This document shows, piece after piece, positions 11,158 to 20,557 of a stretch of 64,000 bases of DNA (positions are counted from its first letter, which is position 1; each line of letters starts with the position of its first letter). This DNA comes from Amoebophrya sp. A120. Lineage: Eukaryota; Sar; Dinophyceae; Syndiniales; Amoebophryaceae. Under the pieces are notes generated by a model. The model made no database searches. It saw only the letters and a program-made list of their open reading frames with translations, and was not told the DNA's origin. A program made the position numbers and the translations under genes. The DNA lies in contig CAJINV010000001.1 in NCBI GenBank assembly GCA_905178155.1, forward strand, positions 12,573,136 through 12,637,135. Direction: 5' to 3'.

Positions 11158-13008
11158 ATGTCGCAGACGGTGCGTGTGAGCGACACGCAGTTGGTGCGGA
11201 AAAAGGAAGCAAACGCGACGAGAATAGTGGAGTCCATCGAGCGGGATGAGGCAAAGATCGAGGAAAGGATGCGGGGCGCCAATCCCGACCTGGAGCAGCT
11301 GGGGCGCGACGTGGAAAGCATGGGAGCCGTGTTCGAAGAGGCGAATAAAGCCAGGTTTATTGGTTTTTTGCTTGTTTCAATGCGCATAATAAATAGTACT
11401 AGAGCACGTAGTACATCACTCTCATCAGCATCAGCAGCTTCTACTGGACACGCGCAAGTACTGCTTCTCCCCGTAGTACCATGACAAAAAGTAGTTTTAC
11501 GAGAAACTACGAAAAAATTTTACCCTTTTTTCAGGGAGGAGCAGCGACGCGTTATGGATGAATTGCACCAGGATCTCCTCGTCAGAATACAAAACGTCCG
11601 AGATTACATGGCACAGGTAAAAAAATGAACGTATTTTTTCCACCAAGCGGTGTATGATCGCTAGCTTGACGCATGCACAATGCAATCAAATGCAGAAACA
11701 AAAAAGCACAACGCAAAGTGCCATTTATTTTGTTGAAATAGACGACCGCGTTGGTATAAAAAAACGTAACAACAAACAGGAAGTTGCGCGGCTCGAGGCC
11801 ACGCTTGCGAGTTTCCAGAGTAAATTCGAACACGAGCTCCGCACGATGCGAGAGGAGCTCATGACGAAGCTCAATACCAAGATAACGGCGGTCCGGGCAC
11901 AGATCGCGAAGCTGAACCAAAGAATAGACGAAATCAACTCGAAGCTCATGCAGGAGATCGAGGACAGAAAAGCGCACGTGCAAGAGGTATAATGAATGAC
12001 ATACCACAGCAGGAGGTTTTTTTTTGTCTGTACAACAGCCTACTAGTAAGTTGGTTGGGTTTCGGTAGTTCGTATGAGAAGTAGATCAACACTGCATCTG
12101 CATGCCAATCGTTCGAAACCATGTGGTCTTCTTTATCATATACAAATCCTAGGTGCTGGTTCCGATTCAAAAAGACGTCGCGCAGCTGGTCGTGCAACTA
12201 GACGAAGAGGTGAAGGCAAGACATACGAAGGAGGCGGAGACGAGGAAAAACCTGCAGGATGCAGTGGACCTTTTGGAAAAGAACTTGGACACAGAAAAGT
12301 TCAATCGGGAGCAACAGTACTGTCATATTGCACGTTATACTTGGCATGAAGAAAAATCTTCTCGTTTCATGATGGGTAGCTGCAGTTAGTTTCAACAGTA
12401 GCTCTTGCGTCGGTATTCTATTGATTCTGGCAAAAAAAACCCACACTTCTCTTATCAAGGTATATGGACTTCAAAGTGCTGACCGAGTACGAGCGCGAGC
12501 GCATCCTGAAGCGGCAGTATGTGATCGAGTACCAGATATTACAATGAAAAATGCCCCCTCCCCATATCAAAACGGAAATCTGTGATGCAGATTTGTGGTC
12601 ACAAATCAGCTTTGTGATGCTAGAAGGCAAAAGATGCGGACTGTAGTGCTTTCTAGCGTGGGAAAGCCTTGCAGCTCCAAGATGACAGGAGGCAACTGGA
12701 AGTGGGAAACAGCATGACAGATTACCTGCAATTTAGGCCGCAGCTTCGTCGCTTGGCCTTCTAGCAATACAAGTTGATTTGTGTACTCAAATACAGCATC
12801 ACAAATTCGCGCATCTTCCGTTTCCGATATGGGGTGGGGGGATTTTTCATTTTGATACCAGATGAAAAAGGCGCTCGACGTGTTGGATATCAAGATCCAG
12901 GAGGAGACGTCGGACCGCCTGGACAAGCAGGACGGCGTGGTGAACACAATGACCCGGTTTGTGCGCAGCTTTCAGGAAAACATCCGCGAGGAGGCGCGGA
13001 TGGGATAA
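11158..13008 (+). CDS. SF-assemblin-like coiled-coil protein
   Basis: Six exons (11158-11354, 11535-11616, 11780-11986, 12153-12316, 12460-12536, 12863-13008) sum to exactly 291 codons. The whole 290-residue product is charged heptad-type coiled coil without prolines in its core (REELMTKLNTKITAVRAQI). It ends MTRFVRSFQENIREEARMG. Length, composition and ending fit the SF-assemblin/beta-giardin family, which forms striated fibres linked to basal bodies or, in apicomplexans, to the centrosome and daughter buds. Four introns are GT-AG and the fifth is a family C introner element. A generic coiled-coil protein remains possible. Confidence 0.6.
12537..12857 (+). mobile_element. Introner element, family C, 321 bp
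   Basis: The left terminus is TATTACAATGAAAAAT and the right is ATTTTTCATTTTGATA. The next inner parts are CCCCCTCCCCATATC and its complement. CCAGA is duplicated at 12532-12536 and 12858-12862. Removal joins E-Y-Q-M-K-K in frame. Sliding along the duplication gives AT-AG or GA-CA borders but never GT-AG. Confidence 0.9.
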
Positions 13009-13783
13009 GTGCGGAGGGGAAAAATGGGCGGTGTGGAGGTCTCCTACTCGCAGGATTCGATTGCTTCATTGGACGAGGACACTTTGTCGCAGCACCATTT
13101 TTCCGTGAGTTATTCTGGTTTTGGTGTAGCGTGAGTTGTGCTTGATCTTCCCACTGTCGTGACGTCGTTCTCCACTGAGCTGCACAGCAAGCCTGTAGTG
13201 CCGTCCGCGCTGCAAGTTTTGCTGTTTTGACCTGTTGCAGACCGAGATAGTTGTTGAAAGCGAAACTTTCGACTCTTCTCGGCGAACTGCATGCTGCTGG
13301 AAATGACTCCTCGCAAAGGAATTCGACAAAGGAAGGCGTCGATATACACTTATAGGTTTGGGATGCCGGTGTGCTGGGGAACTTGCTTTGAGTCTGTTCC
13401 ATGGAAAGAGCGAGAGAGTTTTTTGCGGCGCTTGTTCATACAGCCCGCTAGCGAGGCTGCATCCAAGGCTAAGTGCGTTTTTTTTTTTAATTCCTCGGCT
13501 CTGTCTTCTTGAGCGTTTTTTTGCAGCAAGTGATATCAATGGCTTCGATCGCTACCCATTTCTGGAAATTGTCACCGAGATTTGTTGCATCTGTAATATC
13601 CGCAGGTCTGAAAAAAAGAAAACCAACTACTACCAAAAGATGGGTCGACGTGGCGAGCATCTAATTCTGACCTGCAGAGCGTCTCCTCGTGTTTGGGATT
13701 ATTTTCAATTTTCACTATCCTAATAAATTGAAAAAAAAATCGTACTCAATTTCTATTTTCAATACTCACCAGAATATACTAAT
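13009..13783. other. Intergenic, 775 bp
   Basis: No gene recognised. Overlapping ORFs on both strands are short and unlike proteins. The last 100 bases are AT-rich. Confidence 0.45.
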
Positions 13784-16469
13784 ATGGTGGACGACATTTG
13801 GGTCGTCGGGGATGCGTTTGTTGATGTCCAGGCGTTTGGGGTTGAGCGTCTCCCCTACAGATGGGATGTCGACGTGGAGTGTTCGTCAACCGCTTTGCTT
13901 CCCGGGGGTTCCGCCGGAAACACAGCACGGCAGTTGCACTGCCTCTTTTTGCCGGATGACAAGAAGACATCAAAAAACAGCAAGACTAAAAGTGCACCTC
14001 CAATCCTGGCACCAATCGCCGAAGATTCAAAAGACGATGCAGCTCCCGATGCAGCAGCTCCCGTGTCGCCTTCCCCGTCCAGCGGCTCGGAGTCTCCAGC
14101 GTCGGCGGGGTCCTCGGGTAAGCCGAAGCCGAATGCGGTGTTCGGGAGCGTGCGTTTTTTATCGGCCGTGGGCGACGACACCCTCGGACGGTGGTATCGG
14201 GACCAGCTCGCGAAGGAAGGCCTCGACGTCTCGGGCTTGGTTCTCTTGCCGGCCGTGACAACTTCCACCTGCATCATCCTCTCCGGAAACCGAGATCGCT
14301 CCATGGTGAGCTGTTACTCGAGCACGGATTTCGAGTGGAAATCGTCCTCGTTGTACAAAAAGATGCGCTTCTGGCTGGAGGGAGGTATGCAAATCTTTCT
14401 GCAATATTACACGATGGCGTAGATTTATTGTTCTTCAGGATATTCAGTAGAAGTATACCCTTTTCATCATCATCATCATCATCATTGAGCTGTGCTTCTT
14501 CGTTTTGCTGAAGCACGTTTTTTTGTAGAAGAAAATCTCGGCGTCGTGTACTACTGCGCACCGCGCAACAAGTGCGACAAAACATTCGAACAGTCCCCGA
14601 CTCGCCGAAGCAGTCGGTGTCGTTAGAAGGCTCCTGCACTGCCGCGCGATACGTACCAAAACACGTGCACATCGGGGGATTCTTCAATCTGCGCGGACTG
14701 CAGATTTCCGAGGATTTTTTGAAGGCCTTGGCGTCCCTGGGGAAGAGAACCACCATCTCAGTCGCTCCGCAATACGACTCCAGTGGGAAGTGGACGGGAT
14801 TGAACGAGGCCATGATCAAGCTTTTGTGCTTCAGTAGCGGTGAAAAAATCTTGTTCAGTTACCTATCGTGCGTGCAAAGAAAGATGCGTGCGTCCAAGGC
14901 GATGATTTAATTGCAGAAAAAGGGATTGTTCTTGGAAGTTAGTTTTGAATTGACTTCTGCCACTTTGTTATTAATTTCCCTCTTTGTGGTTCAGTTTCTG
15001 AGTCTTGTTGTCATGCTGTTGTACCTAGGCTGTGCACAAGGTAGAGCGAATCAAGATTTTGTTTGGATCTGGGTCGACATACTTTTCGTGAACCAGAACG
15101 AGTACAACGAATTTGCCAAGAAGGGCTTCTTCAAGAGCAGTTTTTGTCGCCACGGCATGCTCATCGTTTTACCATATCGTAAAATCATGTAGTTCTACGT
15201 AAACCTCGCTGAAGATGATAACGCTGGGATGCATTCGAGCCATGTCCTGGTTGCAGTAACACTGGTGCATGATTCTCTCAAGAAAAGCAAAGCCAGCATG
15301 TTATTGGTGGGGTTCGTACAACAAAACTTCCTCCCCTCGTGATACCCGAAGACGCGGGGGGCGATGGGCTGCGAGATCGCGGTGATAAATCGTGAACCCG
15401 GATACGAGGTGGAGGTGCAGACGCTGGTATCGGTGCCGGTGCTACCTCCGGTCCAAGGAGACGATATGCATTGCAAATATGTCTGGGTCTGGAAGGATGC
15501 AACTCGTGATGCTGGATTTGGATTCTACAACAAATCTGTATTGCATGAACAGCAAGAGAGGTCCAGTTTTTGCCATGGCGAGAAGGCATTTCTCATGCGG
15601 TATAGCCATCAGGAAGCCCTGATACAATTTGTGATGCTAGGGCATGCATCACAGACATCAGGAGTCATGCAGGGGGGGGGCGCGCGGACCTCGCTTGCCA
15701 TCTCGTTTGGTCTCGCGAAAGTTCCAGTCCCGCACATCCGAGATCGGGGGGGTAGGAGGGGGTCTTCAAGCTAGAAAAAAAATCCCCCAACTTACAGCTA
15801 CCGCTTCGCTTTGCAAACACCGCAATCGAGGTAGTGCTGACCTGTTTTGTACCGTAATACGCAAATGTCTGACAATTCAAAAAAAACAAAACTATTTCAT
15901 CTTCTTGTCGCCATCATAAGTGCCTTGAGGTGCCGCACACCTCTATCTCTAGTTTCTTGTTGATTACTTCTCGCTCGTTCGGTCGCGCATGTGCGGTGCA
16001 GCTCGCTCAGAGTTTTTTGTTTTTCATGCGACTCTGCAGCCCTCACGCATAAATGTTTGCATGTTTCAAGTCCTTGGACTTTCTTGGGCTCACGCACATC
16101 CGAGATCGGGGGGGGTGGGAGGGGGTCCTCAAGCCAGAAAAAAAACCCCCCGAGTGGGAATTGGGAATTTCAAGGTGCAAAATGTGCATGACAAACCTGG
16201 CATCCGTTCAGACCCAGACATTTTTGCATCTGATACACGAGAAAAAAACCCTGGTCAAAGTGGTTGACACAACGGGTGCGGGCGACGCATTCGCGGCGGG
16301 ATTTCTGTACTACTGGTTGCGCAACCGCAGCGGCTTCGACGACTTCCTCCACTTCTTGGAGCTTTGTGCCAAAAGCGGAAATGAAGTAGCACTCAAGTCC
16401 GTCCAAAAACGCGGCGCATGCGAGCACCCGGTGGCTAAAACGGAGTTGCCGGAATGGATCTTCTACTAG
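13784..16469 (+). CDS. pfkB-family carbohydrate or nucleoside kinase
   Basis: The N-terminal exon (13784 to about 14384) opens with VVGDAFVDV and LLPGGSAGNTARQL, the substrate-binding start of pfkB/ribokinase enzymes. It carries a Pro/Ser-rich insert of about 70 residues. A second exon (about 14529-14880) has HIGGFFNLRG and APQYDSSGKWTG. A third, around 15070-15120, encodes DILFVNQNEYNEFAK. A fourth ends at 15464 with TRGAMGCEIAV nearby. The last exon (16241-16469) has the catalytic VDTTGAGDAFAAGF. Such enzymes phosphorylate sugars or nucleosides with ATP; the substrate cannot be told from this. The exon 1/exon 2 junction does not keep frame with simple GT-AG choices, so an extra small intron or a frameshift exists there. 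Middle exon borders are approximate. Confidence 0.78.
14464..14487. repeat. ATC trinucleotide microsatellite
   Basis: Eight or so uninterrupted ATC units lie in the first intron of the kinase gene. Confidence 0.85.
15465..16235 (+). mobile_element. Introner element, family A, carrying a nested insertion
   Basis: The left end is TATGCATTGCAAATATGTC and the right is ATTTTTGCATCTGATA. The flanking 5-mers GACGA (15460-15464) and CACGA (16236-16240) differ by one base. Removal joins V-Q-G-D-E-K-K in frame just upstream of the kinase catalytic motif. The interior matches the copy at 50985-51246 until about 15671 and again from about 16180. Confidence 0.83.
15672..16179. mobile_element. Nested insertion with 60-bp direct repeats inside the family A element
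   Basis: This extra segment interrupts the family A interior between ATGCA and AAATGTGCATGAC. It holds two direct copies of a block beginning CGCACATCCGAGATCGGGGG and ending in A8-9 followed by a C-run, at 15731-15787 and 16093-16151. It begins with a G9 run. No coding capacity is visible. Confidence 0.65.
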
Positions 16470-16764
16470 ATTTCTCTTCAAGCAGGGAGGAACAAAAAAA
16501 GAAGGTAAGTACGTGTACTAGAAACCACTCCATACATCTGAAAGGAGTGATGGAGGGGATCGAGGCGGTTACAGTCGGGTCTCTTCCGGTGCGGCTTTAT
16601 GTACGACAGCATTTCATAGCTGACGAAACAAATTATATAGAGCCCAAAGATCATTTTCTTTTTCATTACACCAGCGGTCGGATTAATTGTGCTCAGAAGC
16701 ATTCTTCTTTTAAGAGTTTTCAGTGTGTAGATTCATCCTCGGAACTTGTTTGTCACAAGGGTAC

Positions 16765-17284
16765 CTAGAAGAGCGTTGTGGCCTACCGTGACCGGGACGC
16801 CAAAAAAAAAACGAAGTTCATTTTCAACTCGTACCTTACTATCATGTACTTCGTGCTGCATCATCAAACTGGTCACCTCTTCTGTCTCATTCGTGTTCGG
16901 GTTCCACGGCGCCGCGCCGGCGCTCATTGTAATCGCAGTGGTTCCTCCGGAATTTGTCATGCTAGTTGCACTAGCAGTGCCCATCTGTTGCTGCATGAGC
17001 CACATGTTCATGGCGTTCTGGATGTTCACGCTCATCGCACTCTGCATGGTCGTACCATTCATCGTCATCGACGTCGCCCCGTCGTAGGAACTTCTCATGG
17101 GCATTTGCATAGAGCCAGGCTGTGTAGTCACCCCAGAAGTTCCGCGCACTTTCATCTGCTGCATGTGCTGCACGCACGCCATCTGCATTGCGTTCGAAAA
17201 CTGCATGGGAGTGTTACCCTTTTGGTTTTGCTGCCCGACGGAGTTGTTACCTGAAGTGGCCGCATGGCTCATCAACCAGTCCAT
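16765..17284 (-). CDS. Hypothetical Met/Gln/Ser/Thr-rich protein, minus strand
   Basis: The ATG at 17284 opens a frame rich in Met, Gln, Thr and Asn (MQMACVQHMQQMKV, NAMNMWLMQQQMG). A possible 52-base GT-AG intron (16834 down to 16783) would end the protein with ATTLF and a stop at 16765. Without splicing the frame runs to 16733. The frame is also open upstream through QLQQQGSTTDPRWF, so an upstream exon is likely. Both ends of the ORF coincide with copies of the T10...TAG cassette. It is not recognised and would be one of very few minus-strand genes here. Confidence 0.35.
16767..16813 (-). repeat. T10...TAG cassette, copy 1
   Basis: Read on the minus strand it is CG, ten T, GGCGTCC, C, GGTCACGGTAG, then GCCACAACGCTCTTCT. 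It resembles a pyrimidine tract plus 3' splice site. The same block occurs at 17330-17369 and 20184-20230 with exactly ten T each time. Confidence 0.75.
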
Positions 17285-17329
17285 GAACCAGCGAGGGTCA
17301 GTCGTGCTTCCTTGTTGCTGCAGCTGTAT

Positions 17330-17369
17330 CGTTGCGGCCTACCGTGACCAGGACGCCAAAAAAAAAACG
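17330..17369 (-). repeat. T10...TAG cassette, copy 2
   Basis: It is the same block as at 16767-16813, with GCCGCAACG after the TAG. It sits between the palindromic array and the Met/Gln-rich ORF, where it could provide the 3' splice site for that ORF. Confidence 0.75.
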
Positions 17370-17371
17370 GA

Positions 17372-17878
17372 GAGGCCGACGATCAAATCGTCCCGAGATC
17401 GCGATCTCGAGCCGATTTGGTCGGCCGCGGTTGGATGGGTTGGAGAGGCCGATGACCAAATCGTCCCGAGATTGATCGCGATCTCGAGCCGATTTGGTCG
17501 GCCGCGGGTGGACGGGTTGCTTGGAGAGGCCGATGACCAAATCGCCCCGAGATCGCGATCGCGAGCCGATTTGGTCGGCCGCGGGCGGACGGGTTGGAGA
17601 GGCCGATCACCAAATCGTCCCGAGATCGCGGTCTCGAGCCGATTTGGTTTTTTTCTGGGACGGCGCTGAAAAAACCGTCCCGGGCCAGGGCGGTTTTTTC
17701 TGGGACGGAGGCTGCTGACCAAATCGGCTCGAGATCGCAGTCTCGAGCCGATTTGGTCGGCCGCGGGTGGAGGGGTTGGGGAGGCCGACGCCTGACCAAA
17801 TCGGCTCGAGACCGCGATCTTGAACCGATTGGGTCAGGTTGAGCATCGCGGTCTCGAGCCGATTTGGTCCCCCTCTGG
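17372..17878. repeat. Array of about seven near-palindromic GC-rich units
   Basis: Each unit of about 60-75 bp contains ACCAAATCG, a centre like GAGATCGCGATCTC, and CGATTTGGT, so it can fold into a hairpin with arms of about 18 bp. Most units are followed by CGGCCGCGG and a GGGTTG run. Unit 4 carries an additional inverted pair around TTTTTTCTGGGACGG. Copies differ by a few bases each. The array is GC-rich and opens ORFs in several frames that should not be taken as genes. Confidence 0.85.
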
Positions 17879-18191
17879 TGAGGCTGCCGAGGCGACCAAG
17901 GCTGTGGCGAAGCCGGCGCCTAAAGTGAAGGCCCCGCCGGTGGTAGGGCAGGCCGGAGATGAGGAAGAGACTTGCGCGGCACTGTTAGCTGCAGAAGAAG
18001 ATGACGCGACCCCGTTGCGGAAAGGGCCCCCGCCTTTGAAGAAACGGAAAGCGGTCGAGGTGTTAAGTGATAGCGATGTTGAGGCGTATGGCATCGGCCG
18101 CTCTGAATTGCTCGGGCATGCCCGCGGGCCGTCTCCTCTAGATTCCCTTGCCTCGGTGGATGTCCCCGCGGACAGTCAAAAAAAAAAAGCC

Positions 18192-19021
18192 CTAGAAGCC
18201 CCTTGCCTCGGTGGTGTCCCCTCGCCTCGGTGGAGGGTGCCAATCGGTGTGCGCGAGCCATGCCTTGCCATGGACCGCGAAATGTTTCGCGGAGCGGTCC
18301 ACTTCGTGACACCCGAACGCCATCGATTTCCGCGAGTAGCCGTCGGCCGCGAACCTCAGCACTAACGTTTCGGCCCCCGAAAGTTGGAACGCCTCTGCCA
18401 ACGCTTCCGGGGCGGCGATGGTGGCAAAATCGGAGAGCAGGTCTCTCGTGATCGACGGCGCCCCTTCCTCCAGCTTCTCGTATTTGTAGTAGCTATCCAC
18501 ATCTCTGTGATCCGCCATAGTTGCAGGGGCGAAGGATGTGGCCGCGATTTGCTTGGCGCGCGGCGATCTTCCCCGCACTTCTAGGGGGCTCGCTCCGTCC
18601 TCGATATCTCGCGCTTGGCACGGTCGCCACCGGATGCTTCTGGCAGTGGGGCCGCCGCACGGTCGCCACCGGATGCTTCTGGCAGTGGGGCCGCCGCACG
18701 GTCGCCACCGGATGCTTCTGGCAGTGGGGCCGCCGCGCTCCTTTGGGTTGCGGCCCTGTGCCGCCGCCATGCTCCTTGGATGCGTCGCGCGGCGAAGTCC
18801 GTCAGGTCGAAGCTGGAAATTTCCCCCAGGGACTCGTGGAACACACCCTGGGCTTCCATTAGCGACGCCAGCAACGACGTCAGCGACGGCGTGCTGACGT
18901 CACTGAAATCGCCACCCGTGAACGCCAGAATGGAGCGGTAAGCGTTCCGCAGTGCGCTCGCCAGAATGCGCCCACCAGCGGACGGCGGTGACGCCGGTGA
19001 AGCATCGTCCGACGACGACAT
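18192..19021 (-). CDS. Hypothetical minus-strand ORFs with a possible IQ motif
   Basis: Two overlapping minus-strand frames lie here. The first (ATG at 19021, stop at 18581) encodes a Ser/Ala-rich start, then ARRIQGAWRRHRA, which resembles a calmodulin-binding IQ motif, then three copies of a 13-residue repeat (AAPLPEASGGDRA). The second frame (ATG at 18518, down to 18192) encodes MADHRDVDSYYKYEKLEEG and a plausible helical stretch. They could be two exons of one gene or unrelated. No splice model is compelling and no family is recognised. Confidence 0.35.
18621..18737. repeat. Three perfect 39-bp tandem repeats
   Basis: The unit starts CGGTCGCCACCGGATGCTTC and repeats at 18621, 18660 and 18699 without change. 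Thirty-nine is a multiple of three, so both overlapping minus-strand frames keep phase. Confidence 0.92.
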
Positions 19022-19315
19022 CAAAAGCGGATCATTTTTGAAACTACACTTGTCGTATCAGCTGTACTGCCTTTTCTAGTGGACACCGCGACGCAATTGA
19101 AAGGGACGACGCCTGGCGCCATACATCTCGCTCGCTTCAGACTGCGGAATACGCCCTCAGACTTTCTCGCGCTCCCTACCGTCATCACTCTGTTCTGTTA
19201 TCAATCAATCTGAAGAATAATTATCAATACTCTGCTCACTCCCGGCCCAACATTCAAAAAAACGCGCTCAAGCACTAGAACAGGCCGCGTTGCGTTTTTG
19301 ATCACAAAGGCGCCC

Positions 19316-19434
19316 CGTGTGTGATTTCTGCACTCGAATCGCGATAAGAGGAGGCCGGCTTTGTCCTTTTTTGGCCTTCGAAATTGCCCCGATCGGCTTC
19401 CTCTTATCGCGATTTGAGTGCAGAAATCCCCACA
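19316..19434. repeat. Fold-back element, 29-bp arms
   Basis: The arm GATTTCTGCACTCGAATCGC (onward to 19351) is matched in inverse at 19400-19428 with one or two mismatches. Pairing continues weakly on both sides. The loop is about 48 bp. Confidence 0.8.
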
Positions 19435-20183
19435 CAAGACGCGCCCGCGTCGCTTGTGGACTGCAGAAGGCAACAATCTTCTTCAACAATGACGTCAGCG
19501 CAATCTTCTTCACGATAAAAACAACTATTTCTTCACAATTCGAGCGCATCCATTTGGTGCGTGTATTTCTTCACACTTTCTACACATAGCTTTCTACAAA
19601 TAGCATTTTTCACAAATAGACCTCGTGCCGTTTTTCGCGAATAGACCTCGTTCTTCTGCGTCGATTCTTCTGCGTCTGCGCTTCCGACCTCAAGGCTCTC
19701 CGTTCCCGCCCTCCAGGCATTCGGTTGCGCATTCCCACTGACTGTGTAAGCGAAGTTCCACGTGCGTGTGCGGTTCCCGCTTTGCCAGCGAAGGCCCACG
19801 CTGAGACCTGTTCGTTCGCGCCGCGACTTCGAAACCTGGGCGGGGGTTGGTGTGGATGAATACAATAAACGCTCTGACCTAGCCCCGAAATTTCACAAAT
19901 GCCGTCTAATCCCACAACGCAGAAAGTTCAGAACTCAGGTATCTACGTGCAAAAAATAAACGACCTTCTCTGTTTCCGGCGGAGGAACATGTGCTCGACG
20001 CCTTTCACGTTCGTCAGCGCTGTGTCGCGTAGATGCCATGGCCTTTCCCTCGGATGTGCTCGAGCGCCTCGCCCCGTCATCAAGTGCGCGGCTTGTCGGA
20101 CCGTGTCGACTATCAGAACCCGAAAAAGCGGCTTTGTTTGCCGCTTCATGTCTTCTTGTTATAGTAGGGGTCGTTTGGGCTCA

Positions 20184-20230
20184 AGAAGAGCGTTGTGGCC
20201 TACCGTGACCAGGACGCCAAAAAAAAAACG
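20184..20230 (-). repeat. T10...TAG cassette, copy 3
   Basis: It matches the 16767-16813 block closely over its length, apart from T for C in GGCGTCCT. No ORF is attached to it that I can support. Confidence 0.72.
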
Positions 20231-20557
20231 GGCCCTGTCATCATGATTTTTAATACTGGAGATATAATCTTTGACAACCGTCAAGGACAACGAACCGTAT
20301 ATCTTTGACCACCGTAAAGGTAAAAATCGTATTCGTGAAAGTCAACTTGGTCTTCTAAGCAATAGCTCCAGATTTCAGAGTGAGTAAAAAGTGAACATGA
20401 AAGAAGTGGCGTCTATTGGTACGCGACGGCACTGCATATGAAATTACCTCAAGAGGGTCGGTCTCGGTGATCTTACTTGTTGAAAGAGTCTATCTTCCGA
20501 CTGTGTCCTTTTATTCGCCTTTTGCATTCCAGATGTTAAAAAACCTGGGCATTTTAG

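Larger units (their letters stand above)
19022..20557. other. No supported gene; repeats and short ORFs
   Basis: Apart from the fold-back at 19316-19434 and a T10...TAG cassette at 20184-20230, only short overlapping minus-strand ORFs without motifs are seen. A pseudogene or UTR is possible. Confidence 0.4.

Noticed and set aside
16233-16469. Final kinase exon considered a separate gene
   Set aside because: It joins in frame to the exon ending at 15464 and supplies the catalytic motif expected at that point.
17820-18365. Plus-strand ORF with PPPLKKRKAVEVLSDSDVE
   Set aside because: It looks protein-like locally but starts inside the palindromic array, has no ATG in context and overlaps minus-strand ORFs. 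Not enough to call a gene.
20170-20183. TTTGGGCTCAAG resembling the 3' end of the dinoflagellate spliced leader
   Set aside because: The rest of the leader sequence is absent and the match has an extra G, so chance is likely.
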